Shown here: positions 1 through 8,277 of the stretch, piece by piece
How positions within the stretch are numbered: position 1 is the stretch's first letter
How the letters are laid out: each line of letters starts with the position of its first letter
Assembly (NCBI RefSeq): GCF_036178145.1
Contig: NZ_CP108067.1
Coordinates: 6,895,501 to 6,959,500 of the forward strand
Direction: 5' to 3'
DNA: 64,000 bases
DNA from: Streptomyces sp. NBC_00273
GTDB lineage: Bacteria > Actinomycetota > Actinomycetes > Streptomycetales > Streptomycetaceae
Notes under the pieces: generated by a model
What the model was told of the DNA's origin: nothing
Seen by the model: the letters and a program-made list of their open reading frames with translations, nothing else
Database searches by the model: none
Program-made: the position numbers and the translations under genes

Positions 1-702
1 ATCAACTGGCGGCACGAGCCGCTGAAGGACAAGGTCGAGCAGCGCATCGGCCTGCCCGTCGTCGTCGAGAACGACGCGAACTGCGCGGCCTGGGGCGAGT
101 ACCGCTTCGGCGCCGGTCAGGGCCACGACGACGTCATCTGCATCACGCTCGGCACCGGCCTGGGCGGCGGCATCATCATCGGCAACAAGCTGCGGCGCGG
201 CCGCTTCGGCGTCGCGGCCGAGTTCGGGCACATCCGGGTCGTCCCGGACGGCCTGCTGTGCGGCTGCGGCAGCCAGGGCTGCTGGGAGCAGTACGCCTCC
301 GGGCGCGCCCTCGTCCGGTACGCGAAGCAGCGCGCCAACGCCACCCCCGAGAACGCGGCGATCCTGCTCTCGCTCGGCGACGGCACCGCCGAGGGCATCG
401 AGGGCAAGCACATCAGCGAGGCCGCCCGGCAGGGCGACCTGGTGGCCATCGACGCCTTCCGCGAACTGGCCCGCTGGGCCGGCGCCGGGCTGGCCGACCT
501 GGCCTCGCTGTTCGACCCGTCCGCCTTCATCGTCGGCGGCGGGGTCTCGGACGAGGGCGACCTCGTCCTCGACCCGATCCGCAAGTCCTTCAAGCGCTGG
601 CTGGTCGGCGGCGCCTGGCGTCCGCACGCGCAGGTCCTCGCCGCGCAACTGGGCGGCAAGGCCGGGCTCGTCGGCGCGGCCGACCTGGCCCGCCAGGGCT
701 GA
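1..702 (+). CDS. glkA: ROK-family glucokinase, 5' end cut by window edge
   Basis: Cytoplasmic glucokinase of the ROK family, which phosphorylates glucose with ATP; in Streptomyces GlkA also mediates glucose repression (family knowledge). The visible 233 residues begin inside the gene and run to a TGA. They contain the ROK zinc-binding signature CGCGSQGCWEQYASG, the catalytic region ENDAN with its Asp, and the ATP-site segment GTGLGGG. The C-terminal GGGVSDEG stretch is also typical. The start codon lies left of the window. A GC-rich hairpin follows the stop at 731-765. Confidence 0.93.
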   Translation: MNWRHEPLKDKVEQRIGLPVVVENDANCAAWGEYRFGAGQGHDDVICITLGTGLGGGIIIGNKLRRGRFGVAAEFGHIRVVPDGLLCGCGSQGCWEQYASGRALVRYAKQRANATPENAAILLSLGDGTAEGIEGKHISEAARQGDLVAIDAFRELARWAGAGLADLASLFDPSAFIVGGGVSDEGDLVLDPIRKSFKRWLVGGAWRPHAQVLAAQLGGKAGLVGAADLARQG

Positions 703-730
703 GCCCGCTCCACCCTCATTTCCATGCGTA

Positions 731-765
731 CCGCCCGCCGCGCCCCTTGGGGGAGCGGCGGGCGG
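731..765 (+). terminator. hairpin after glkA
   Basis: Perfect 11-bp inverted repeat (CCGCCCGCCGC at 731-741 with its complement at 755-765) and a 13-nt loop, 28 bases after the glkA stop. There is no T-run, as is usual for Streptomyces terminators. It overlaps the likely -35 region of the next gene. Confidence 0.6.
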
Positions 766-776
766 CTGCGTATCTT
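747..776 (+). promoter_or_regulatory. likely promoter giving a leaderless transcript
   Basis: TTGGGG at 747-752 and TATCTT at 771-776 with an 18-nt spacer. The -10 box ends 7 nt before the ATG at 784, so transcription would begin at or next to the start codon. Confidence 0.45.
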
Positions 777-783
777 GCGGGGC

Positions 784-1533
784 ATGGACCAGCTGCCGAA
801 GTCTCGTACGGAGCCCGACGGTTCTGCCGTGATCCGGGTACTCAGCTACAACATCCGCTCCCTGCGCGACGACGAGGAGGCGCTGGCCCGGGTCATCCGG
901 GCGTGCGAGCCCGACCTCGTCCTCGTGCAGGAGGCCCCCCGGTTCTTCCGATGGCGCAAACACGCGGCGCGGCTGGCCGCCAAGTGCGACCTGGTGGTGC
1001 TGGGCGGGGGCGCGACGGCGGCCGGGCCGCTGCTGCTGTGCTCGCTACGGGTCTTCGTGGAGCGCACGGAGGACGTCCTGCTGCCGCGCACCCCCGGCCT
1101 GCACCGCAGGGGCTTCGCCACGGCGGTGGTCCGGGTCGGGGGCGTGCGGGTGGGCCTGGCCTCCCTGCACCTCTCGCTCCAGGCCGCGGAGCGCCGGGCC
1201 CACGCGGAGCTGCTGCTGGACCGGCTGGCGGCCATGGACGTGCCCCACGCGATCGCCGCGGGCGACCTGAACGAGGGCCCGGACGGGCCGGCGTACGGGC
1301 GGCTGGCCGCCGAGCTCCAGGACTGCCGGGCGGTGGCCCCGTGGGGCGGCGAACCGACCTTCCCGGCGGCGGCGCCGGACCGCCGGATCGACGCCGTGTT
1401 CGCCACGAAGGGGGTGGAGGTGCTGGCCTGCGGCGTCCCTTCGGGGCTGCCGGGACTCTCGACCACCGATCTGCGCACGGCGACGGACCACCTGCCGGTG
1501 CTGGCGGCCCTCCGTTTGGCAGCCGCGCCCTAG
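784..1533 (+). CDS. endonuclease/exonuclease/phosphatase-fold protein
   Basis: A 249-residue protein of the EEP superfamily, metal-dependent phosphoesterases that act on DNA, phospholipids or phosphoinositides. Visible motifs in order are LSYNIRSLRDD (metal-site Asn), LVLVQEAPR (catalytic Glu), SLHLSL, AAGDLNEGPDG (Asp-Leu-Asn) and the C-terminal TDHLPVLA (catalytic Asp-His). No signal peptide is seen, so it is probably cytoplasmic. An in-frame ATG at 724 would lie within the glkA hairpin; I chose 784 because a -10 box sits 7 nt upstream. The substrate cannot be told from sequence. Confidence 0.85.
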   Translation: MDQLPKSRTEPDGSAVIRVLSYNIRSLRDDEEALARVIRACEPDLVLVQEAPRFFRWRKHAARLAAKCDLVVLGGGATAAGPLLLCSLRVFVERTEDVLLPRTPGLHRRGFATAVVRVGGVRVGLASLHLSLQAAERRAHAELLLDRLAAMDVPHAIAAGDLNEGPDGPAYGRLAAELQDCRAVAPWGGEPTFPAAAPDRRIDAVFATKGVEVLACGVPSGLPGLSTTDLRTATDHLPVLAALRLAAAP

Positions 1534-1560
1534 CCGGGGGTGCCGCCCCCGGCCCCCCCG

Positions 1561-1662
1561 CCTCAATCGCCGGCGAGGCTACATTTCAGCCCCGCCAGGG
1601 GCACCTCCCAGCGGTAGCCGGGGGAGATCGAGGCGCGGGGTCCGGGGCGGAGCCCCAGGAAG
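1561..1662. repeat. dispersed intergenic palindromic repeat, copy 1
   Basis: Contains the family's marks: CCTCAATCGCCGGCGAGGCT, then CAGCCCCGCC, then GCGCGGGGTCCGGGGCGGAG followed by CCCC. Related copies lie near 21.1, 32.6, 40.1, 57.0 and 63.9 kb. It sits between two convergent genes and could form a long hairpin. Confidence 0.75.
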
Positions 1663-1670
1663 CTTCGGGG

Positions 1671-2291
1671 TCAGACGACCGCGCCGCGGCCCGGGTCGTC
1701 GTCGTCATCGTCGTCGCCGGTCGCCATGCGTGCGACCAGCGTGGCGAAGCCGCCCAGGAAGCCGCCGATGCCCAGCGTCGTCAGCCACCAGGTCATCTCC
1801 CACTGCAGGAGCACCGCGAGCAGCAGCAGTACCGGGCCGCCGACGACCGCGAGCCACGCGAACTTCGACGTCGTGTCCGCCTGCGGGAGCTCCGGCTCCG
1901 GGGGGACGAAGTGGCCCTCCTCCGCCGCGGTCAGGTCATCGTCCTGCGGCTCCGCCGGCGAATGGTCCCGGGGACCCGCCATGCCCACGCCCGGGGCGAA
2001 GAGCACGGAGCTGCCCAGCGCCGCCGGAGGACCCGGTTCCGGGTCTGGCTTCGCCTCCGGCTTCGCGTCCGGCTTCGCTTCCGGTTTCGGATCGGCCTTC
2101 GCGTCCGGTCCGGACTCCGCGGGCAGCGGCTTGACGTCCTCCTCCGGCAGGAGGAGGTTCTCGATCGGTCTGAACGGCCGGGCCCCCGGCGGGTCCGGCG
2201 GCTCCTGCCCGTACCCGGCGACGATCGCCGCCCACGCCGCTTCCTCGTCCAGCGGCGGAACCCCGCCCGACTGCTCCTCGTGCTCAGCCAC
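1671..2291 (-). CDS. acidic membrane protein with C-terminal helices
   Basis: Unrecognised 206-residue protein. The N-terminal half is acidic and Pro-rich with a short KPEAKPDAKPEAKPDPEP repeat tract; the C-terminal part has two hydrophobic helices (WLAVVGGPVLLLLAVLL and a Gly-rich second one) and ends with a run of seven Asp. The start is taken as GTG at 2291, which overlaps the last codons and stop of the hydrolase gene upstream (2284-3081) and has GGAGG just ahead. This coupling implies co-expression with the hydrolase. An upstream in-frame ATG at 2480 lies deep inside that gene and was not used. Function unknown. Confidence 0.7.
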   Translation of the reverse strand: MAEHEEQSGGVPPLDEEAAWAAIVAGYGQEPPDPPGARPFRPIENLLLPEEDVKPLPAESGPDAKADPKPEAKPDAKPEAKPDPEPGPPAALGSSVLFAPGVGMAGPRDHSPAEPQDDDLTAAEEGHFVPPEPELPQADTTSKFAWLAVVGGPVLLLLAVLLQWEMTWWLTTLGIGGFLGGFATLVARMATGDDDDDDDPGRGAVV

Positions 2292-3081
2292 CGGCCTCCG
2301 CCCCCTCCCTACCCACGCTCTCCGCCAGGCGGCCGATGAACGCATAGCTGTCCGCGAAGATCCGCTCCGCGTCATGGTCCAACGTCGCGACGTGGTAACT
2401 CTGTTCCAGCAGGGTCTCGGTGACGTCCGTCGAGGAGACCCGGGCCAGCACCCGGGCGGAGTCGACCGGCGGTACGACATGGTCCTGCGGGCTGTGCAGC
2501 AGCAGCATCGGCTGCGTCACCTGCGGCAGCTCGGCGTCCACGAGCTGGAGGAACTTCTTCAGCGAGTGCGCGGCCCGGGTCGGGACCCGGTCGTAGCCGA
2601 CCTCCTCCGAGCCCGGCTTCGCGATGTCGCTGGCGATGCCCGGCGTCGACCGGATGAGGTGCTTGGTCACCGGCAGGGTCACGGCCAGCGGGTCGTGCAC
2701 CTTGTTGGCCGGGTTGACGAGGACGATGCCGCTGATGGCGTCCCCGTGCTTGGCCGCCAGCCGCAGGGTCAGCGCTCCGCCCATCGACAGCCCGAAGACG
2801 AACACCTGCTCGCACCGGTCCAGCAGTTCCCGCAGGGCGCGGTCTACCTCGGCGTACCAGTCCTGCCAGCCCGTGAGCTGCATGTCCTGCCAGCGCGTCC
2901 CGTGTCCGGGCAGCAGCGGAAGCGACACGGTGAGCCCCCGCCCGGCGAGATACTCGGCCCAGGGGCGCAGGGACTGCGGGGAACCGGTGAAGCCGTGGCA
3001 GAGGAGGACGCCGACCTCTCCGCCCTCGTGGCGGAACGGCTCGGCTCCAGGGAGGACGGGCACCAGGGTCTCCTTGATCAT
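2284..3081 (-). CDS. alpha/beta hydrolase, carboxylesterase/monoacylglycerol lipase type
   Basis: A 265-residue cytoplasmic serine hydrolase resembling the Est30/bacterial monoacylglycerol lipase group. The oxyanion segment HGFTGSP is at 29-35, the nucleophile elbow GLSMGG at 97-102 gives Ser99, Asp200 lies in LLHSPQDHVVPP and His230 in EQSYHVATLDHD, so the triad is complete. It would hydrolyse short- or medium-chain esters or monoacylglycerols. It is translationally coupled to the small membrane protein downstream and divergent from a PlsC-type acyltransferase, which suggests a lipid-related role. Confidence 0.88.
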   Translation of the reverse strand: MIKETLVPVLPGAEPFRHEGGEVGVLLCHGFTGSPQSLRPWAEYLAGRGLTVSLPLLPGHGTRWQDMQLTGWQDWYAEVDRALRELLDRCEQVFVFGLSMGGALTLRLAAKHGDAISGIVLVNPANKVHDPLAVTLPVTKHLIRSTPGIASDIAKPGSEEVGYDRVPTRAAHSLKKFLQLVDAELPQVTQPMLLLHSPQDHVVPPVDSARVLARVSSTDVTETLLEQSYHVATLDHDAERIFADSYAFIGRLAESVGREGAEAGG

Positions 3082-3218
3082 GATGTACGTCGGGTGGGTG
3101 CGTTGCTCTGTGTGACTTCACCGTACGCGACCGGGGTGGCACCGGCCAGGGTCGTCGGGCCCCTGCCGGTGTAGGCACGGGATATGGTCTGTTCGACAGA
3201 CACAGGAAGGCTTTCGAG

Positions 3219-3974
3219 TTGATCTACGGCGCAATGAAGTTCTCCATCGGCGGTTCACTGAAACTCGCTTTCAGGCCGTGGGTGGAGGGCCTCGAGAACA
3301 TTCCCGCGGAGGGGCCGGCGATCCTCGCGAGCAACCACCTGTCCTTCTCCGACTCCTTCTTCCTGCCGGCGGTGCTGGACCGGAAGGTCACCTTCATCGC
3401 CAAGGCGGAGTACTTCACCTCTCCCGGGGTCAAGGGCAAGCTGACGGCCGCCTTCTTCAAGGGCGTCGGCCAGCTCCCGGTGGACCGCTCCGGCGCCCGC
3501 GGGGCCGGCGAGGCCGCGATCCAGAGCGGCATCCAGGTCATCGAGCGCGGAGAGCTGTTCGGTATTTACCCCGAGGGCACGCGTTCACCCGACGGACGCC
3601 TCTACCGCGGCAAGCCCGGCGGACTGGCCCGCGTCGCCCTGGCCACCGGTGCGCCCGTGATCCCCGTAGCGATGATCGACACGGAGAAGATCCAGCCGCC
3701 CGGCAAGGTGGTCCCCAAGCTGATGCGCCCGGGGATCCGGATCGGCAAGCCGCTGGACTTCAGCCGCTACCACGGCATGGACAACGACCGCTTCATCCTG
3801 CGCTCGGTGACCGACGAGGTCATGTACGAGATCATGAAGCTCTCCGGCCAGGAGTACGTCGACATCTACGCGACGGCGGCCAAGCGCCAGATCGCCGACG
3901 CCGAGAAGGCCGAAAAGGCCGCCAAGGCGGAGAAGGGCGACAAGGGCGAGAAGGCCGACGGCACGTCGGAGTAG
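3219..3974 (+). CDS. plsC: 1-acyl-sn-glycerol-3-phosphate acyltransferase family protein
   Basis: A 251-residue membrane-associated acyltransferase that would convert lysophosphatidic acid to phosphatidic acid in phospholipid synthesis. The catalytic NHLSFSD (HX4D) motif is near residues 41-46 and the substrate-binding FGIYPEGTRSPDG near 114-126. The start is a TTG at 3219 preceded by AGGAAGG with an 8-nt gap; ATG at 3234 is an alternative. The C-terminus is a Lys/Ala/Glu-rich charged tail made of repeated EKAEK-like units, probably disordered. A short palindrome TCTGTTCGACAGA lies just upstream. The exact acyl acceptor is not provable; Streptomyces carries several paralogues. Confidence 0.86.
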   Translation: MIYGAMKFSIGGSLKLAFRPWVEGLENIPAEGPAILASNHLSFSDSFFLPAVLDRKVTFIAKAEYFTSPGVKGKLTAAFFKGVGQLPVDRSGARGAGEAAIQSGIQVIERGELFGIYPEGTRSPDGRLYRGKPGGLARVALATGAPVIPVAMIDTEKIQPPGKVVPKLMRPGIRIGKPLDFSRYHGMDNDRFILRSVTDEVMYEIMKLSGQEYVDIYATAAKRQIADAEKAEKAAKAEKGDKGEKADGTSE

Positions 3975-4012
3975 CTGCGCGTGGGCGGTACCGCCCGCGA
4001 GGGGTGGGGGAG

Positions 4013-5230
4013 ATGGCGAAACGCGAACGTGTCGTACGGATGTCGGTCGAGCAGCCGCTCTGGCGCGCCCTGACCGCGTACCGGCTGCTGACCACGGTCT
4101 ATGCGGCGCTGCTGTTCGCCGCCGCGTACAAGGAGTTCCCCCGCCCCGGGGTCGCGGTCGGCTACCTCGCCTTCCTCGCCGTCTGGACCCTCGCCACCTC
4201 CCGCAAGGTGGCGAACGCGGCCAGCTGTACCAAGCGTTTCCTCGTCGCCGACCTCACCGTCGCGGTCGTCGGGATCGTGCTCACCCCGGTCGCCGACACC
4301 CAGGCGCGGATCGCCGAGGGCGGCAGCACCCTCCCCACCATCTGGACGGCGGGCGCGGTCCTCGCCTACGCCATCAAGGGCGGCTGGCGCTGGGCCTGCT
4401 TCGCCTCCACCTTCGTGGCCGCCGCCAACCTCGCCATCCACACCGGCCAGCCCACCCAGGACACCCTGCACAACGTCCTGCTCGTCTGGGTCGCCTCCGT
4501 GGCCATCGGCTACGTGGTCGAGGTCGCCCGGGCCAGTGAGAACACCCTCGCCCGCGCCCTGGAGATCGAGGCCGCCACCCGCGAGCGCGAGCGCCTCGCC
4601 CGCGACATCCACGACGGGGTCCTCCAGGTCCTCGCCATGGTCCAGCGGCGCGGCAGCGAGCTGGGCGGCGAGGCGGAGGAGCTCGGCCGGATGGCGGGGG
4701 AGCAGGAGGTGGCGCTGCGCACGTTGGTCTCCAGCGGGCTGGTACGGCCCTCCCGGGTCTCCCGCGACGAGTCGCAGGGTGCACTGGTGGACACGTACGA
4801 GGTGGACGATCCGGGCGCCGAGGACGGCGAACTGGACCTGCGCACGCTCCTCGCCCCGCACGCCGGGTCCCGCGTGAGCTTCGCCGAGCCGGGCACCCCG
4901 GTGCCGCTGCCGGTGCCCGCCGCGAAGGAACTGGCCGCGGCGGTCGGCGCCGCCCTGGACAACGTGCGCAAGCACGCCGGGGAAGGGGCGCGGGCCTGGA
5001 TCCTCGTCGAGGACTGGGGCGACGAGGTGATCGTGACCGTTCGCGACGACGGCCCCGGCATTCCGGCGGGCCGGCTGGACCAGGCGGCGGGCGAGGGCCG
5101 GATGGGGGTGGCCCTGTCCATCCGCGGCAGGCTGCGCGATCTCGGCGGCAGCGCCGATCTGGTGTCCGTTCCCGGGCAGGGCACCGAAGTGGAACTGAAG
5201 GTACCCAGGGCGAGGACGGACAAGAGATGA
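4013..5230 (+). CDS. macS: MacS-like membrane sensor histidine kinase
   Basis: A 405-residue sensor kinase of the HisKA_3 (NarL-partner) class. Residues about 18-170 hold four or five membrane helices forming a MacS-type sensor region. The dimerisation/phosphoacceptor box ERERLARDIHDGVLQ gives His200, and the HATPase domain shows NVRKHAG (N box), DDGPGIP (G1) and GRMGVALSIRGR. It phosphorylates the response regulator encoded next, whose ATG overlaps this stop (ATGA). The assignment to MacS rests on architecture, size and remembered S. coelicolor gene order, where MacRS affects aerial development and membrane protein expression. Start ATG at 4013 follows a G-rich ribosome site. Confidence 0.85.
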   Translation: MAKRERVVRMSVEQPLWRALTAYRLLTTVYAALLFAAAYKEFPRPGVAVGYLAFLAVWTLATSRKVANAASCTKRFLVADLTVAVVGIVLTPVADTQARIAEGGSTLPTIWTAGAVLAYAIKGGWRWACFASTFVAAANLAIHTGQPTQDTLHNVLLVWVASVAIGYVVEVARASENTLARALEIEAATRERERLARDIHDGVLQVLAMVQRRGSELGGEAEELGRMAGEQEVALRTLVSSGLVRPSRVSRDESQGALVDTYEVDDPGAEDGELDLRTLLAPHAGSRVSFAEPGTPVPLPVPAAKELAAAVGAALDNVRKHAGEGARAWILVEDWGDEVIVTVRDDGPGIPAGRLDQAAGEGRMGVALSIRGRLRDLGGSADLVSVPGQGTEVELKVPRARTDKR

Positions 5231-5934
5231 GCGAGCGCACCGACGTGAACGACCCGAACAGGCCGAACGAGCTGCACGAGATAAGGGTGATGGTCGTCGA
5301 CGACCACCCCATGTGGCGGGACGCGGTCGCCCGCGACCTGGCCGCCGCGGGCTTCGACGTCGTCGCCACCGCCGGCGACGGCCCCGAGGCGGTCCGCCGG
5401 GCCCACGCCGTCACCCCCGACGTGTTGGTCCTCGACCTCAACCTGCCCGGCATGCCGGGCGTGCAGGTCTGCAAGGAACTGGTCGGTACCAACCCGGCCC
5501 TGCGGGTCCTGGTCCTGTCGGCCAGCGGTGAGCACGCGGACGTCCTGGAGGCGGTGAAGTCCGGCGCGACCGGCTACCTGTTGAAGTCCGCCGGCGCCCA
5601 GGAGCTCATCGACGCCGTCCGCCGTACCGCGGCCGGCGACCCGGTCTTCACCCCGGGCCTGGCCGGGCTGGTGCTCGGCGAGTACCGGCGCCTGGCCACC
5701 GACCCGCTGCCGGCCACCTCCGACGAGCCGAAGGCCCCGCAACTGACCGACCGCGAGACCGAGGTGCTGCGGCTCGTGGCCAAGGGGCTGTCGTACAAGC
5801 AGATCGCCGAGCGTCTGGTCATCTCCCACCGCACCGTGCAGAACCACGTCCAGAACACCCTGGGCAAGCTGCAGTTGCACAACCGGGTGGAGCTCGTCCG
5901 GTACGCCATAGAGCGCGGCCTCGACGACGCGTAG
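5227..5934 (+). CDS. macR: MacR-like NarL/LuxR response regulator
   Basis: A 235-residue DNA-binding response regulator. The receiver domain (about 19-135) has the acidic pair DD at 25-26, phosphoacceptor Asp70 in VLDLNLPGMPG, and the conserved Lys in GYLLKSAG. The LuxR-type helix-turn-helix is at about 168-225 (LTDRETEVLRLVAKGLSYKQ onward, then ISHRTVQNHV). It is coupled to the kinase gene through an ATGA overlap, so the two form one unit. The gene name follows from the pairing with a MacS-like kinase and from synteny. Confidence 0.85.
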   Translation: MSERTDVNDPNRPNELHEIRVMVVDDHPMWRDAVARDLAAAGFDVVATAGDGPEAVRRAHAVTPDVLVLDLNLPGMPGVQVCKELVGTNPALRVLVLSASGEHADVLEAVKSGATGYLLKSAGAQELIDAVRRTAAGDPVFTPGLAGLVLGEYRRLATDPLPATSDEPKAPQLTDRETEVLRLVAKGLSYKQIAERLVISHRTVQNHVQNTLGKLQLHNRVELVRYAIERGLDDA

Positions 5935-6046
5935 ACCGGGCCGCCGAGCGTCTGCACCGCCCGTCGATCGTACTTACGTCCTCGTACGAGTGAACGGGCG
6001 TACGCAACGCCTCACGATTCCACCGGAATCGCCCTCTCCAAGCCCC

Positions 6047-6074
6047 TTGCTGTGACGTGGGTCACCACTAGCGT
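6047..6074 (+). promoter_or_regulatory. likely pfkA promoter with embedded palindrome
   Basis: TTGCTG at 6047-6052 and TAGCGT at 6069-6074 with a 16-nt spacer. The spacer contains the inverted repeat GTGAC-GTGG-GTCAC (6052-6065), a possible operator. The -10 box is 7 nt before an in-frame ATG at 6082, so a leaderless start there is possible. Confidence 0.5.
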
Positions 6075-6099
6075 GACCGTCATGGCGATTGGAGATTCC

Positions 6100-7128
6100 A
6101 TGAAGGTCGGAGTGCTGACCGGCGGCGGCGACTGCCCCGGGCTCAACGCGGTGATCAGGGCCGTCGTCCGCAAGGGCGAGCAGGAGTACGGCTGCGGGTT
6201 CATCGGGTTCAAGGACGGCTGGCGGGGCGCGGTCGAGGGGCGGACCGTCCCCCTCGACATCCCCGCCGTCCGCGGCATCCTGCCCCGCGGCGGCACCATC
6301 CTCGGCTCCTCGCGCACCAATCCGTTCAAGACGGAGAACGGCGTGCGCGACATCAAGGAGAACCTCGCGAAGTACGAGGTGGACGCGCTCATCGCGATCG
6401 GCGGCGAGGACACCCTCGGGGTCGCGGCCCGGTTGTACGAGGAGTACGGCATCCCCTGCGTCGGCGTGCCCAAGACCATCGACAACGACCTGTCGGCCAC
6501 CGACTACACCTTCGGCTTCGACACCGCCGTCGGCATCGCGACCGAGGCCATCGACCGGCTGCACACCACGGCCGAGTCCCACATGCGGGTCCTGGTCGTC
6601 GAGGTCATGGGCCGGCACGCCGGCTGGATCGCCCTGCACTCGGGCCTCGCGGGCGGCGCCAACGTCATCCTCATCCCGGAGCAGCGCTTCGACATGGACG
6701 AGGTCTGCGCCTGGGTGACCTCCCGGTTCAAGGCGAGCTACGCGCCGATCGTGGTGGTCGCCGAGGGCGCCATGCCCAAGGACGGGGAGATGGTGCTGAA
6801 GGACGGCTCCCTGGACTCCTTCGGCCACGTCCGGCTGTCGGGCGTGGGCGAGTGGCTGGCCAAGGAGATCGAGGCGCGGACCGGCAAGGAGGCCCGTACG
6901 ACGGTGCTCGGGCACATCCAGCGGGGCGGCACGCCGAGCGCCTTCGACCGGTGGCTCGCGACCCGGTTCGGGCTGCACGCGATCGACGCGGTGCTCGACA
7001 GGGACTTCGGGAAGATGGTCGCGCTCAAGGGGACGGACATCGTCCGGGTGCCGATCGCGGAGGCGACGTCGAAGCTGAAGACGGTGGATCCCGCGCTGTA
7101 CCAGGAGGCCGGGGTCTTCTTCGGCTGA
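6100..7128 (+). CDS. pfkA: 6-phosphofructokinase, group III, PPi-type active site residues
   Basis: A 342-residue glycolytic enzyme that phosphorylates fructose 6-phosphate. The N-terminus MKVGVLTGGGDCPGLNAVIR is typical of actinobacterial PFKs, catalytic Asp lies in PKTIDND (124-130) and substrate residues in MGRHAG. At the donor site it has GGEDT (101-105) with Asp104 and Lys125, the pair known from pyrophosphate-using enzymes; ATP enzymes such as E. coli PfkA have Gly at both places. Donor is therefore uncertain. The start at 6100 has GGAG 6 nt ahead; an in-frame ATG at 6082 could be used on a leaderless mRNA. A strong hairpin follows the stop. Confidence 0.93.
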   Translation: MKVGVLTGGGDCPGLNAVIRAVVRKGEQEYGCGFIGFKDGWRGAVEGRTVPLDIPAVRGILPRGGTILGSSRTNPFKTENGVRDIKENLAKYEVDALIAIGGEDTLGVAARLYEEYGIPCVGVPKTIDNDLSATDYTFGFDTAVGIATEAIDRLHTTAESHMRVLVVEVMGRHAGWIALHSGLAGGANVILIPEQRFDMDEVCAWVTSRFKASYAPIVVVAEGAMPKDGEMVLKDGSLDSFGHVRLSGVGEWLAKEIEARTGKEARTTVLGHIQRGGTPSAFDRWLATRFGLHAIDAVLDRDFGKMVALKGTDIVRVPIAEATSKLKTVDPALYQEAGVFFG

Positions 7129-7142
7129 GCGGCGACCCGACA

Positions 7143-7174
7143 CCATGGGCCGTATCGTGACGAACGGCCCATGG
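7143..7174 (+). terminator. hairpin between pfkA and the dehydrogenase
   Basis: Perfect 11-bp inverted repeat CCATGGGCCGT / ACGGCCCATGG with a 10-nt loop, 14 bases after the pfkA stop and 21 bases before the next start. It is most likely the pfkA terminator. Because it ends so close to the next gene it might also act as an operator or leader hairpin for it. Confidence 0.6.
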
Positions 7175-7195
7175 CGTCGAGGTGCGGGAGCGGGC

Positions 7196-8191
7196 GTGGA
7201 GATCCTGGCATTCGGTGTGACCGCCGACGAGAAGCCGCTCCTGGAGCAGGCCTTCGCGGGAACGCACGAGGTCCGCTGCCTCGAAGTCTTCCTGGAGGAG
7301 GACACCGCGCCGATCGCCGCCGGGTACGAGATCGTCTCCTCCAGCGTCAACGCCGACCTGAGCGGCCGGGTGCTGAGGATGCTGGCCGCGGGCGGGACGA
7401 AGATGATCACCCAGCGGTCCACCGGCTTCAACAACATCGACCTGGACGAGGCCCGGCGCCTCGGCATGACGGTCAGCCGGGTCTCGTACTACTCGCCCTA
7501 CTCGGTCGCCGAGTTCGCCTGGGCCCTGGCGATGGCCGTGAACCGGCGGCTCGTCCGGGCGACGACCCGGACCCGGGACTTCGACTTCCGGCTGAACGGG
7601 CTGATGGGCCGGGACTTCCACGGCCGCACGGTCGGCGTGCTCGGCACCGGCAAGATCGGAGCGGCGTTCACCCGGATCGCGCACGGCTTCGGCATGCGCC
7701 TGCTGGGCTGGGACGTGGTGCAGAACCCGGCGTGCCTGGAGCTCGGCATGACCTACGTGGACAAGGACGAGCTGCTCGCCTCCTCGGACCTGATCAGCCT
7801 GCACGTGCCGCTGCTGGACTCCACCCGGCACCTCATCGACGCGGCCGCGCTGCGGCGGATGCGGGACGACGCGATCCTGGTGAACTCCAGCCGCGGCGGG
7901 CTGATCGACACCGAGGCACTGGTCGACGAGCTCAGGGCGGGCCGCTTCGAGGGCGTCGGCCTGGACGTGTACGAGGCGGAGGCCGGCGTCTTCTTCATGG
8001 ACAAGTCGCTGGAGACCGTCGAGGACGACACCCTGGCCCGCCTCGTCACCTTCCCGCACGTCGTCGTGACCTCCCACCAGGCGTACTACACGACGGACGC
8101 GGTGGGCCAGATCATCGACACCACCGTCGCCAACGTGGCGGACTACCTGGCGGGCCGCCGCTCCGAGAACACCCTGGTCCCGCCCGAGTAG
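7196..8191 (+). CDS. D-2-hydroxyacid dehydrogenase, D-lactate dehydrogenase-like
   Basis: A 331-residue NAD-dependent dehydrogenase close in size and layout to fermentative D-lactate dehydrogenase LdhA. It shows the substrate segment RSTGFNNID, the Rossmann motif GVLGTGKIGAAF (Gly150-x-Gly152-xx-Gly155), VNSSRGGLID with the catalytic Arg, and the late SHQAYYT with the catalytic His. It would interconvert pyruvate or a similar 2-oxoacid with the D-hydroxyacid in the cytoplasm. Start GTG at 7196 has GGGAG 5 nt ahead; an upstream ATG at 7145 lies within the hairpin and is unlikely. Position next to pfkA fits a role at the end of glycolysis. Substrate not proven. Confidence 0.88.
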   Translation: MEILAFGVTADEKPLLEQAFAGTHEVRCLEVFLEEDTAPIAAGYEIVSSSVNADLSGRVLRMLAAGGTKMITQRSTGFNNIDLDEARRLGMTVSRVSYYSPYSVAEFAWALAMAVNRRLVRATTRTRDFDFRLNGLMGRDFHGRTVGVLGTGKIGAAFTRIAHGFGMRLLGWDVVQNPACLELGMTYVDKDELLASSDLISLHVPLLDSTRHLIDAAALRRMRDDAILVNSSRGGLIDTEALVDELRAGRFEGVGLDVYEAEAGVFFMDKSLETVEDDTLARLVTFPHVVVTSHQAYYTTDAVGQIIDTTVANVADYLAGRRSENTLVPPE

Positions 8192-8265
8192 GGGGCGTTT
8201 CGGACGCGCCCCGGGATTTCCGCCCGCGTTCATCCACCGTCCATGACGGAGGGCGGCGGCGGGCC

Positions 8266-8271
8266 TACCTT
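8266..8271 (+). promoter_or_regulatory. -10 box of a leaderless gene
   Basis: TACCTT ends 6 nt before the GTG at 8278, and no Shine-Dalgarno sequence is visible, so a leaderless transcript is likely. No clear -35 box was found. Confidence 0.4.
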
Positions 8272-8277
8272 CACACC

